Origin: Achromobacter pulmonis
GTDB lineage: Bacteria > Pseudomonadota > Gammaproteobacteria > Burkholderiales > Burkholderiaceae_B
DNA length: 64,000 nucleotides
Direction of reading: 5' to 3'
NCBI RefSeq assembly: GCF_002885955.2
Contig: NZ_POQS01000004.1
Coordinates: 1 to 64,000 of the forward strand
Below are positions 18,122 to 24,991 of this stretch, one piece after another. The translations under genes were made by a program, and so were the position numbers. The notes beneath the pieces are model-generated. The model saw nothing but the letters and a program-made list of their open reading frames with translations. It did not search any database and was not told the origin of the DNA. How positions within the stretch are numbered: the first letter of the stretch is position 1; each line of letters starts with the position of its first letter.

Positions 18122-18541
18122 ATGATGTTTACGCGCATTCTGGTGGATTTCGACCTCGCACACCTGAGTCGGCCATCGTTGGTGGCGCTCTTGGACTTGG
18201 CACAAGCCAACCATGCTGCATTGACGTTCCTCGCAGTGCGCCCAAAGCTGGATGAGCTTTTGAGCGAATCCGAGGAGTCATTCCTCGCTGATGTGCATAA
18301 GCAGATTGGGACCGAGTGGGCTACGCTCTTGTCCGCAGCTCGAGAACGCGAATTGCAGCCGCGTCTTCATATCCTTGCGGGCGATTCTATTGAGTCTCTT
18401 TTGGCATTCGGGCGTGAGATGGACGCCGACCTAATCGTCGCAGGCAAGTCGCACTGCGGCGGCCTCAAGAACGCCATTCTGGGAGTCCCGTGCAAAGAGC
18501 TTTTAGGGCGCGCAGATGTGGCCATCCTGATCCTTCCTTAA
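18122..18541 (+). CDS. Universal stress protein (UspA family)
   Basis: About 139 residues with the Usp fold: ILVDFDLAHLSRPSLVALLDLAQ at the start, and the ATP-binding type end ADLIVAGKSHCGGLKNAILG with PCKELLGRADVAILILP. A GTG at 18116 or ATGs at 18122 or 18125 could start it; GGTGA lies just ahead of the ATGs. It follows arsH after about 190 bp, so it may have its own promoter. Usp genes are frequent in arsenic and metal islands; a specific function is not evident. Confidence 0.8.
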   Translation: MMFTRILVDFDLAHLSRPSLVALLDLAQANHAALTFLAVRPKLDELLSESEESFLADVHKQIGTEWATLLSAARERELQPRLHILAGDSIESLLAFGREMDADLIVAGKSHCGGLKNAILGVPCKELLGRADVAILILP

Positions 18542-18628
18542 AACCTCCTCGTCGACGTGGACCGTTTTCATCGGCAGCGGGGTCGCAGATTGAACCTCCG
18601 CCTGCGCCCCTCCGATGACAATTGCAGA

Positions 18629-19906
18629 TTAGGTGCAGCACTTTGCTTCAGCGCTTGCACGACGAACTTGCGTGTTGCACACACCGGTCTCAGGAAGCAC
18701 AAGCTCCACTCGTTTTGCAGCTTCCAAGTCGCCGGCTAGTGCGGCCACAACAGATCGGACCTGTTCATAGCCTGTCAGCATTAGAAACGTAGGCGCACGC
18801 CCATAGCTTTTCATTCCAACGACGAACACCCCCTCGTCGGGATGTCCCAGTTCCGAGGCGCCATGGGGCCGAACTGTCCCGCAACTATGCACATTCGGGT
18901 CGATCATTGGAGCCAAGCGGATAGGGCTTTGCGTTGCAGGATCTAGTTCGAGCCTAAGCTCCGCCATCAAGCGAAGGTCGGGACGAAATCCCGTTGCGAC
19001 GACAATCTCGTCGACGGGGGCAAGCGCCTTGACGCCACTGTGAACCGTCAAGCCCTCGTCGGAATCGCTCACGCGGTCAACGTCGACGCCGGTGAAAAGC
19101 ACTATCCTTCCCTCGTCCAGAAGCTGTTTGACTGTCGTTCCCAACCTGCCGCGCTCCTCAAGCTGGTCATTTTCTCCGCCTCCGAAAAGCCGATCGGTTG
19201 AAGCCCCGCGGATCGCCCAATAAACCCGTGTACCAGGTTCGATGCTGGCCAGTTCCACCAGGTCCTGAAGCGCATTGAAGGCGGAATGGCCCCCGCCAAT
19301 CACCAACACTCGACGATTGGCGTATCGCTGCCGGGCGTCTCCCAGAATGTCGGGAATGCCATAGGCGATCTGGGCCGCGAACCGCTCTTCTCCCAAGGCC
19401 GGGATGCCGTGCGCGCCCATCCAGTTTGGTGTGTTGTAGGTACCAGAGGCATCGATAACGGCCCGCGCCAGGACATCCCGCTCGCCGTGGGGTCCGCTGA
19501 CTCTCAGCAGGAAAGGTGCGACAGCCCGATCATGGCTCCTCATGACATCGTGCCCGACGCGGCTGACAGCCAACACCCGGTGATGGGTTCTCAGGCAGCG
19601 ATTGATCAACTGCACTTCCGACAAGGGCTGCAAATACTGCGTCAGCAATTCGTGTCCGGTGGGATAAGCGTCACTGGGCGGGGCAACCCACCCCGACTGC
19701 GCGAGCAACTCGCCAGCTTTCTTATCGATGTTGTAGCCCCACGGAGAGAACATCCGTACATGTCTCCACCGGCTCAAACTTGCCCCAGCCTGGTCTCCTG
19801 CTTCAAATACGACGAAGGGTATGCCTCTGTCCAGCAGATGAGCGGCGGCGCTCAGCCCGACGGGGCCGGCTCCGATGATTGCGACGGGGTGGTCATTGAT
19901 GCGCAT
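18629..19906 (-). CDS. FAD/NAD(P)-binding flavoprotein, arsenic-island type
   Basis: A 425-residue flavin-dependent oxidoreductase. The FAD motif VAIIGAGPVGLSAAAHLL starts at residue 8, the NAD(P) motif RVLVIGGGHSAFNALQDL lies near 200, and VVATGFRPDL closes the fold. It resembles flavin-containing monooxygenases and is distinct from the ArsO protein at 14387-15472. Its C-terminus carries Cys in VCNTQ and a terminal CCT, so three Cys fall in the last 18 residues; these could bind a soft metalloid. A motif almost identical to one before the Cys-rich marR gene stands 51 bp upstream, suggesting MarR control. The reaction is unknown. Confidence 0.75.
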   Translation of the reverse strand: MRINDHPVAIIGAGPVGLSAAAHLLDRGIPFVVFEAGDQAGASLSRWRHVRMFSPWGYNIDKKAGELLAQSGWVAPPSDAYPTGHELLTQYLQPLSEVQLINRCLRTHHRVLAVSRVGHDVMRSHDRAVAPFLLRVSGPHGERDVLARAVIDASGTYNTPNWMGAHGIPALGEERFAAQIAYGIPDILGDARQRYANRRVLVIGGGHSAFNALQDLVELASIEPGTRVYWAIRGASTDRLFGGGENDQLEERGRLGTTVKQLLDEGRIVLFTGVDVDRVSDSDEGLTVHSGVKALAPVDEIVVATGFRPDLRLMAELRLELDPATQSPIRLAPMIDPNVHSCGTVRPHGASELGHPDEGVFVVGMKSYGRAPTFLMLTGYEQVRSVVAALAGDLEAAKRVELVLPETGVCNTQVRRASAEAKCCT

Positions 19907-19956
19907 TCCAGGTACCTCTCTTCATGGGGTTGGGACACGGCCGAAGCCGTATTTAA

Positions 19957-19972
19957 TTGGTACTAGCAACTA
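19957..19972 (-). promoter_or_regulatory. Putative MarR operator before the flavoprotein gene
   Basis: Read on the minus strand the site is TAGTTGCTAGTACCAA, an imperfect inverted repeat (TAGTTG with CAATTA across 7 bp). The same motif, TAGTTGTTGATACCAA, is found at 20519-20534 before the marR gene: 13 of 16 positions match. The site stands about 50 bp before the flavoprotein start. Confidence 0.6.
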
Positions 19973-19979
19973 TTTGCTT

Positions 19980-20006
19980 AAAAAAAAGCCGCAATTTCTA
20001 CGGCTT
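19980..20006 (-). terminator. Rho-independent terminator after marR
   Basis: On the minus strand AAGCCG pairs with CGGCTT across a 9-nt loop and is followed by a run of eight T. It ends the aioX-aioS-aioR-marR transcription path and shows that the downstream flavoprotein gene has its own promoter in 19907-19979. Confidence 0.8.
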
Positions 20007-20011
20007 GGACT

Positions 20012-20503
20012 CTACGGCTCAAACTCCACGGCACACGTCGAGGCGACGCCACAACGTGCTTGTGCGGCGCGCGTCAACTGCCGCAGCAGATCAAGCGATG
20101 CCTCCAGGACCTCGGGCTTCATGTGTTCGATCATGGCAAATTCTTCGGCAACCAGATCCGCCCGAATGGTCTGATACAGCTTGCGCCCCGCCGCGGTCGG
20201 CTCAAGCTGCACCGCCCGGCGGTCGGCGGCATCTTCGATCCTTGTGACGTAGCCCTTGCGTTCCAGCGAATCAACAATTCGGCTGGCCGTGCTCTTGTCC
20301 AGGAACATCACCTGCGCAAGCGCCTGCAACCGCAGCGGCCCTTGCTTGACCAGGGTTTCCAAGGCATAGCACTGCGCCACGGACACGTCATAGCAACAAA
20401 TGCGATCGCGATCGCGGAACTGATGGACCCTGATCAGCTGGTTCACCGCTTCATAGAGCGCTTCGGCGTCCCGACTGGCCAGACGTGTTCTTGTTGAATT
20501 CAT
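20012..20503 (-). CDS. MarR family regulator with Cys-rich sensor region
   Basis: A 163-residue winged-helix regulator of the MarR family. The DNA-binding part is LRLQALAQVMFLDKSTASRIVDSLERKGYVTR with the wing DAADRRAVQLEPT. An unusual feature is the N-terminal CCYDVSVAQC (C36, C37, C45) plus C151 and C157 near the C-terminus; a vicinal pair and a third Cys are suited to trivalent arsenic. It begins 33 nt after the aioR stop and has its own candidate operator at 20519-20534 and a terminator at 19980-20006. A role as arsenite or redox sensor controlling itself and the flavoprotein is inferred. Confidence 0.85.
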   Translation of the reverse strand: MNSTRTRLASRDAEALYEAVNQLIRVHQFRDRDRICCYDVSVAQCYALETLVKQGPLRLQALAQVMFLDKSTASRIVDSLERKGYVTRIEDAADRRAVQLEPTAAGRKLYQTIRADLVAEEFAMIEHMKPEVLEASLDLLRQLTRAAQARCGVASTCAVEFEP

Positions 20504-20518
20504 TCTTGGTGGCCAAAT

Positions 20519-20534
20519 TAGTTGTTGATACCAA
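20519..20534. promoter_or_regulatory. Putative MarR autoregulatory operator
   Basis: TAGTTGTTGATACCAA on the plus strand, extended by CGTTA, lies in the gap between aioR and marR, 16 bp before the marR ATG. It shares 13 of 16 bases with the motif 51 bp before the flavoprotein gene (19957-19972, minus strand). Two copies, each before a gene of this sub-locus, point to binding by the MarR protein. Confidence 0.6.
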
Positions 20535-20536
20535 CG

Positions 20537-21886
20537 TTATTCGCTTCGGCGCTTCAGGTCAATACCGTAGCGCTTCATTTTTTGCCATAGGTTCTTCCTG
20601 GATATGCTCAAGACGTCGGCCGTTTCTTGAATGCGGCCGCCGTGCCGGCGCAACACCTCTTCGATGTACAGCCGCTCACAGACCTGTTGGTAGGCGTTGA
20701 GCGTGGCCTCTTCCCCAACTTGCGGCTCATCGTGAAAATGGTCGCCGTCCGGACCTTCAGGAAAGATGTCCCCCGGCAACAAGACGCTGGACTGACTGAC
20801 CAGACAGGCGCGTTCGATCCGGTTATGCAATTCGCGGATATTGCCCGGCCAGGGGTACGCCTGCATCTTGGCCAGCGACAACGGGTGCAGGGTTTTTGCA
20901 GGCTCTCCCAGGCGCTCGGCGATGCTGGTGGCAAACCGTTTGGCCAGCCAGAGGATGTCTTCAGGCCGATCGCGCAGCGGCTTCACCTCAAGGGTGACGG
21001 TGTTGATCCGGTAGTAAAGGTCTTCCCTGAACAACTTGGCGCTGACCATCTCGGCCAGGTTTCGGTTGGTGGCGCAGACCAGGTCGAACTTGGTGTGGGT
21101 GTCGTGCTCGGCACCCAGTCGGCGGACACGCTTTTCCTGTATCGCCCGCAACAGCGCGCCTTGCAGCGCCGGCGATAGCTTTCCGACTTCATCCAGGAAC
21201 AGCGTGCCGCCGTCAGCTTGTTCGAAGTAACCCTTGCGCAGCTTGTCCGCACCGGTATAAGCCCCCTTTTCATAGCCGAAGAATTCCGCTTCGGCGATGG
21301 TGGAGGCAATGGCGCCGCAGTTCACGGCTACGAACGGCCGCGCGGTAAGGTCCGGCCCCGCCTGGCTGTGGATCAGTCGTGCCAATACCTCTTTGCCAAC
21401 CCCTGACTCTCCAACCAACAGGACGGCCGACGCACGGCCCGCCAGCCGGGGCACCATGCGGCGTAGATTCTGGGCCGCCTGCGACACCCCTAGTTCCGTA
21501 TCGCTTTCCGGCGAGGCCTGCGCCGGGACAACATCGCGCACGGTCTGGATCAGCGTCGCGATGTCAAAAGGCTTGGTCACGTAGTCCTTGACGCCGAGCT
21601 TCAGCAAATCCACGGCCCTTTCCACCGTGGCATAGGCCGTCATCAGGATGAACGGTGGCAACGTACCGCCCTGCGCCACCAACTGTAGATAAAGTTCGTC
21701 GCCATCCAAGTCTGGCAGGCGGACATCGCTGATCACCACGCCATAGGCATTGGCGTGGATGGCATCCCTTGCCTCATACGCCTTGGAAAACCAGTCGGCA
21801 CGGATTCCCTCCAGACGAAACCTTTCCACAATGGATTCGCCCATGATGGCGTCGTCTTCGATCAAACAGACATATGGCTGTATCAC
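20537..21886 (-). CDS. aioR: AioR sigma-54-dependent response regulator of arsenite oxidase
   Basis: A 449-residue NtrC-family activator. Receiver domain at residues 5-115 with phospho-acceptor D54 (VVISDVRLPD) and K105; AAA+ domain at about 135-370 with Walker A GESGVGKE (159-166), Walker B GGTLFLDE, and a sigma-54 contact loop GAYTGA (208-213) in place of the usual GAFTGA; a Fis-type helix-turn-helix at the C-terminus (IQETADVLSISRKNLWQKMKR). It overlaps aioS by 4 nt. Phosphorylated AioR should activate the sigma-54 promoter at 24377-24392 before aioB. Confidence 0.93.
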   Translation of the reverse strand: MIQPYVCLIEDDAIMGESIVERFRLEGIRADWFSKAYEARDAIHANAYGVVISDVRLPDLDGDELYLQLVAQGGTLPPFILMTAYATVERAVDLLKLGVKDYVTKPFDIATLIQTVRDVVPAQASPESDTELGVSQAAQNLRRMVPRLAGRASAVLLVGESGVGKEVLARLIHSQAGPDLTARPFVAVNCGAIASTIAEAEFFGYEKGAYTGADKLRKGYFEQADGGTLFLDEVGKLSPALQGALLRAIQEKRVRRLGAEHDTHTKFDLVCATNRNLAEMVSAKLFREDLYYRINTVTLEVKPLRDRPEDILWLAKRFATSIAERLGEPAKTLHPLSLAKMQAYPWPGNIRELHNRIERACLVSQSSVLLPGDIFPEGPDGDHFHDEPQVGEEATLNAYQQVCERLYIEEVLRRHGGRIQETADVLSISRKNLWQKMKRYGIDLKRRSE

Positions 21887-23400
21887 GGCGTCAGCTCCAA
21901 GTTCGTTTTTTCAATGGGTGCGCCGCAAGGCAGTGTGATGGTGAAGGCGGTATAGCCTTCTTCGCTTATCACTTCGATCGTGCCTTGCAATTGCGTGACG
22001 ATTTGGTAAGTCACCCACAGGCCCAGTCCGCGGGAGCGGCCCTCTGCCCGCCCCGCTCCCCGGGCATCTACCCGGTAAGGCTCAAACAAATGGGGCAGCA
22101 CATCGTGTGGAATGTGCTGCCCGGAATTTGCTATTTCTACTGAAAGGCGGTCGGCGGTTCCGGTCACGGTGCAGCTGACGCTCCCGCCGCGCTCCACGGC
22201 GTTCTTTGCGTTGATGAGCAGGTTCAAGACCATCTGGCGCACCAGATGCGCGGGCAGCGGCAATTCGTCCCGGGTGGTGACGTCCCACAGCAGCGTGGCG
22301 TTCTTCTCTGACAATTCGGGCTCGATCAAGAGGCGCAGGTCCTGCCAATCCGTTGTGTGCATGAAGGACGAATCCAGGCGTGCTTCCACCAGCAAGGCGC
22401 CGACGGTACGTCGAATCTGCATCAAGCCCCGTCGCGTCAGGCCGACTGTTCTTTGGGTTAATTCATCGTAGGAACCGTGCTTTTCCAAGGTATCCAACGC
22501 GTTGAGCATGCCGCCAAGCGGGTTATTGATCTCGTGCGCGACCCCGGCAGCCACTCGGCCTACCGCTGCCAGCCGTTCGGCGGCAATGATTTCCTGTTCA
22601 AGCGCTTCCTGTCGTTCCAGTTGCGTCAGCATGGATGCAAAGCTGCGCCCCAACACCGCGATTTCGTCGCTTCCTTCCTTGCGCAAGGAAAGTCCGATGT
22701 TGGCCGCCGGTTCGCGCCCGACACGCTGAGTCGCCTGGGCCAAAGACAGCAGCGGCCGTGCGATGCGGTTTCCCCATAACCAGCCCAGCGCCAGTAGCAA
22801 CAGCAGCCCGGGAATGCTGACCAGCAGCACCTGGCTGACCAGGTCGTACAGGCGCTGGCGCCAGATGCTAGCGTCGTAAGACGCCAGCACGTATCCAGCC
22901 AATCCCGCATCTTCCGACACAACTGCGGCGCCGGCGACTGCCAACGTGGCGTCCAGGCTATCGGGGGTATTGAATACAAAGGTGCGCGGATCGTCACGCA
23001 GGGTTTGCGCCGCAGCAGCCAGCTCGGCGGGCAAACCGGCGCCGGGCGTCAGCACCGGATAGCGATGCGGATCGGATGACGCATACACATGCAAGCCGGG
23101 GTCCAGCACAATGATCGACCGCAAGCCTGGGGCGCCATCTCCTGCCGTGAGCGGTATGCGCAACGCCTCGTAGACCCGCCACAGATCGTCACGCATCAAG
23201 GGTTCGCGCACCGACAAGGATAAAACCTGCGTTAACGCCATCGCGCTTTGCCGCGTGTCTCGCAGCATGCCGACGTAAGCGGTTCGCATCAGCGTCGCGG
23301 TAACCACCAGTTCCGTTACCACGATCGCGGCGGCCAAGGCCAACGGCACCTTGTAGCGATAGCTGATTCTGGACCAGGGGTTCCAACGGGCCGACTTCAT
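21883..23400 (-). CDS. aioS: AioS sensor histidine kinase
   Basis: A 505-residue membrane kinase. One transmembrane helix near residues 14-36 and a second near 190-210 (VLLVSIPGLLLLLALGWLWG) enclose a periplasmic domain; a HAMP region follows, then the dimerisation/phospho-acceptor helix GRVAAGVAHEINNPLGGML and an ATPase domain with NLLINAKNAVERGG and SRGLGLWVTYQI. It overlaps aioX by 4 nt and aioR by 4 nt, so the three are one operon. It receives the arsenite signal from AioX and phosphorylates AioR. Confidence 0.93.
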   Translation of the reverse strand: MKSARWNPWSRISYRYKVPLALAAAIVVTELVVTATLMRTAYVGMLRDTRQSAMALTQVLSLSVREPLMRDDLWRVYEALRIPLTAGDGAPGLRSIIVLDPGLHVYASSDPHRYPVLTPGAGLPAELAAAAQTLRDDPRTFVFNTPDSLDATLAVAGAAVVSEDAGLAGYVLASYDASIWRQRLYDLVSQVLLVSIPGLLLLLALGWLWGNRIARPLLSLAQATQRVGREPAANIGLSLRKEGSDEIAVLGRSFASMLTQLERQEALEQEIIAAERLAAVGRVAAGVAHEINNPLGGMLNALDTLEKHGSYDELTQRTVGLTRRGLMQIRRTVGALLVEARLDSSFMHTTDWQDLRLLIEPELSEKNATLLWDVTTRDELPLPAHLVRQMVLNLLINAKNAVERGGSVSCTVTGTADRLSVEIANSGQHIPHDVLPHLFEPYRVDARGAGRAEGRSRGLGLWVTYQIVTQLQGTIEVISEEGYTAFTITLPCGAPIEKTNLELTP

Positions 23401-24335
23401 GCAGAATCTCGTGCCGGGTTTTCGCCCGCTGACGTGCGCACCAACCCACGGATGCCGTCGTACAGGCTATCGGGCCCCTCAACAAACCGATCGAGGAATA
23501 GGCGCTTGAGTATCAAGCGGCCATCCGAACGCGCGTGCATCTGGAGCAAAGCATCGCGCAGCGCAAGCGCGGTGTCGTCGGCAACATGCTCGCCGACCAC
23601 GACGGGCGGAAACCCATATTCCGGGGATCGCCATGCGACGCGGGTGCCGGCGGCGCGCGCGCCATGTTGCGACGCAATGCTGTCCCAGACGTATCCATCG
23701 ACCGCCCCGCCGCTGGCCAGCCCCGCCGCGACCGCCTCCACAACTTTGCTGTGCGCAAAGGTGAAGAAAGCCTTGCTGAAAAACCGTAGCGGGTCCTGAT
23801 GCTCGGCAAGCAGTTCCGTCCGAGGCACCAGAAAGCCGGAATTAGAAAGTGGGTCGCTGTAGGCGAAGACCCGTTCGCGCAAGTCTGCAATTCCTGCCGT
23901 GCTTCGGTCCTCCTTGGGCACGATCAGGTACGACCGGTACTGCGGTTTGCCTTGGTACTGCGGCACCACCAGCAGCTTGAGCTTGTCGGCGTTCAAGACG
24001 TAAGGGTAGCCACAGATCCATGCCGCGTCGATCTGGCCGCGCAACAGCAGGTCCACGATTTCCCCGTAGCTGCGTCGTTGGACGAACTGAATGTCCTGCT
24101 TAAGCGCTGCTTGAAGATCGGCCCGCCAGATATCCAGCAGTTGGAGCTGGTCGTCCAGGAACACCGCGGTCGTGCCTAACCTAAGCGGCGCGGACGCCGC
24201 TGCGTTGCGCGGCAAGGTACAGGCCGCGATAGACGCTACGCCGGCCGCGAGAAAGCTGCGGCGGTTACCGAACGGTAACGCCAGCCCCTGTTGGGGCGCC
24301 TGGACGTTACCTCTCCGGCATCGCGTTGTGCCCAT
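23397..24335 (-). CDS. aioX: AioX periplasmic arsenite-binding sensor protein
   Basis: A 312-residue periplasmic binding protein of the PhnD-like family. The start at 24335 (MGTTRCRRGN) follows a GGAGG site. The signal region has twin arginines (GNRRSFLAAGVASIAAC) and could be exported by Tat. C108 in AAWICGYPYV is at the position reported as the arsenite-sensing Cys of Agrobacterium AioX. AioX presents arsenite to the AioS kinase. It is first in aioX-aioS-aioR and divergent from aioBA; its own 5' coding region holds a palindrome likely used by AioR. Confidence 0.9.
   Translation of the reverse strand: MGTTRCRRGNVQAPQQGLALPFGNRRSFLAAGVASIAACTLPRNAAASAPLRLGTTAVFLDDQLQLLDIWRADLQAALKQDIQFVQRRSYGEIVDLLLRGQIDAAWICGYPYVLNADKLKLLVVPQYQGKPQYRSYLIVPKEDRSTAGIADLRERVFAYSDPLSNSGFLVPRTELLAEHQDPLRFFSKAFFTFAHSKVVEAVAAGLASGGAVDGYVWDSIASQHGARAAGTRVAWRSPEYGFPPVVVGEHVADDTALALRDALLQMHARSDGRLILKRLFLDRFVEGPDSLYDGIRGLVRTSAGENPARDSA
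24264..24279. promoter_or_regulatory. Palindrome with enhancer-like position before aioBA (candidate AioR site)
   Basis: GTTACCGAACGGTAAC has perfect 7-bp arms around a central AA. It lies inside the 5' end of aioX, 98 bp upstream of the -24 element of the aioBA sigma-54 promoter. A further GTTACC half follows at about 24305. NtrC-type activators bind such sites 80-150 bp upstream, so AioR binding is the simplest reading. The palindrome also falls in coding sequence, so chance cannot be excluded. Confidence 0.55.
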
Positions 24336-24376
24336 GGTCTTGGTCTCCTCCTGTGTAGGGCAATGCCAGAGACACT

Positions 24377-24392
24377 TGGCATGCCCTTTGCT
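24377..24392 (+). promoter_or_regulatory. Sigma-54 promoter of aioB-aioA
   Basis: TGGCATGCCCTTTGCT matches the sigma-54 consensus TGGCACG-N4-TTGCA/T at all but one of the fixed positions, with GG at 24378-24379 and GC at 24390-24391 in correct spacing. Transcription should start near 24402, 45 nt before the aioB ATG. The NtrC-type AioR encoded next door is the expected activator. Confidence 0.88.
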
Positions 24393-24446
24393 TATCGCTC
24401 TACAGAGTACTGAAGCCGTCATTTCGTTTCAATAGGAAATATCGAC

Positions 24447-24977
24447 ATGTCAGAGCCACAAATCCTTACCCGGCGCGGATTCCTCAAGTTGAGCGGAACG
24501 GGCGGTGCTGTTGCTGCCGCAACACTCATCCCGATCATGCCCGCCCAAGCCCAACCGGCCACGGCGCCGCACACCGGAACCACGCTGCCCTACCCCGTGA
24601 AGTCCATCGCCGTCGCGCAGAAGCTCACGGCCGACACGCCCCTGCAGTTCGCCTATCCCGACGCTGCCTCGCCGTGTACCGCTGTGAAGCTCGGGCATCC
24701 CGTTCCCGGCGGCGTTGGCCCTGACCACGACATCGTCGCGTACAGCACGATGTGCACGCATATGGGCTGCCCCACAGTTTTCGACAACAAAACAAAAACG
24801 TTCAAGTGCCCGTGCCACTTCAGCGAGTTTGACGCCGAGAAGGCAGGCCAGATGATCTGCGGGCAAGCCACCGAAAACCTCCCACGGATTCTGCTGCGCT
24901 ATGACGCCAGTTCGGACGGGATATCCGCGGTTGGGGTCGAAGGCTTGATCTACGGCCGCCAGGCCAACATTCTGTAA
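24447..24977 (+). CDS. aioB: AioB arsenite oxidase small (Rieske) subunit
   Basis: A 176-residue periplasmic iron-sulfur protein. A twin-arginine signal [10 protein letters not shown] is at residues 8-17. The Rieske cluster ligands are C103 and H105 (MCTHMGC) and C121 and H124 (KCPCHF); C108 and C123 are placed to form the stabilising disulfide. The twin-arginine signal should carry the folded AioAB complex, since AioA has none. It receives electrons from the molybdenum subunit and passes them to a cytochrome c. The aioA gene follows after 14 nt. Confidence 0.96.
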   Translation: MSEPQILTRRGFLKLSGTGGAVAAATLIPIMPAQAQPATAPHTGTTLPYPVKSIAVAQKLTADTPLQFAYPDAASPCTAVKLGHPVPGGVGPDHDIVAYSTMCTHMGCPTVFDNKTKTFKCPCHFSEFDAEKAGQMICGQATENLPRILLRYDASSDGISAVGVEGLIYGRQANIL

Positions 24978-24991
24978 GTCGGGAGACGCTC

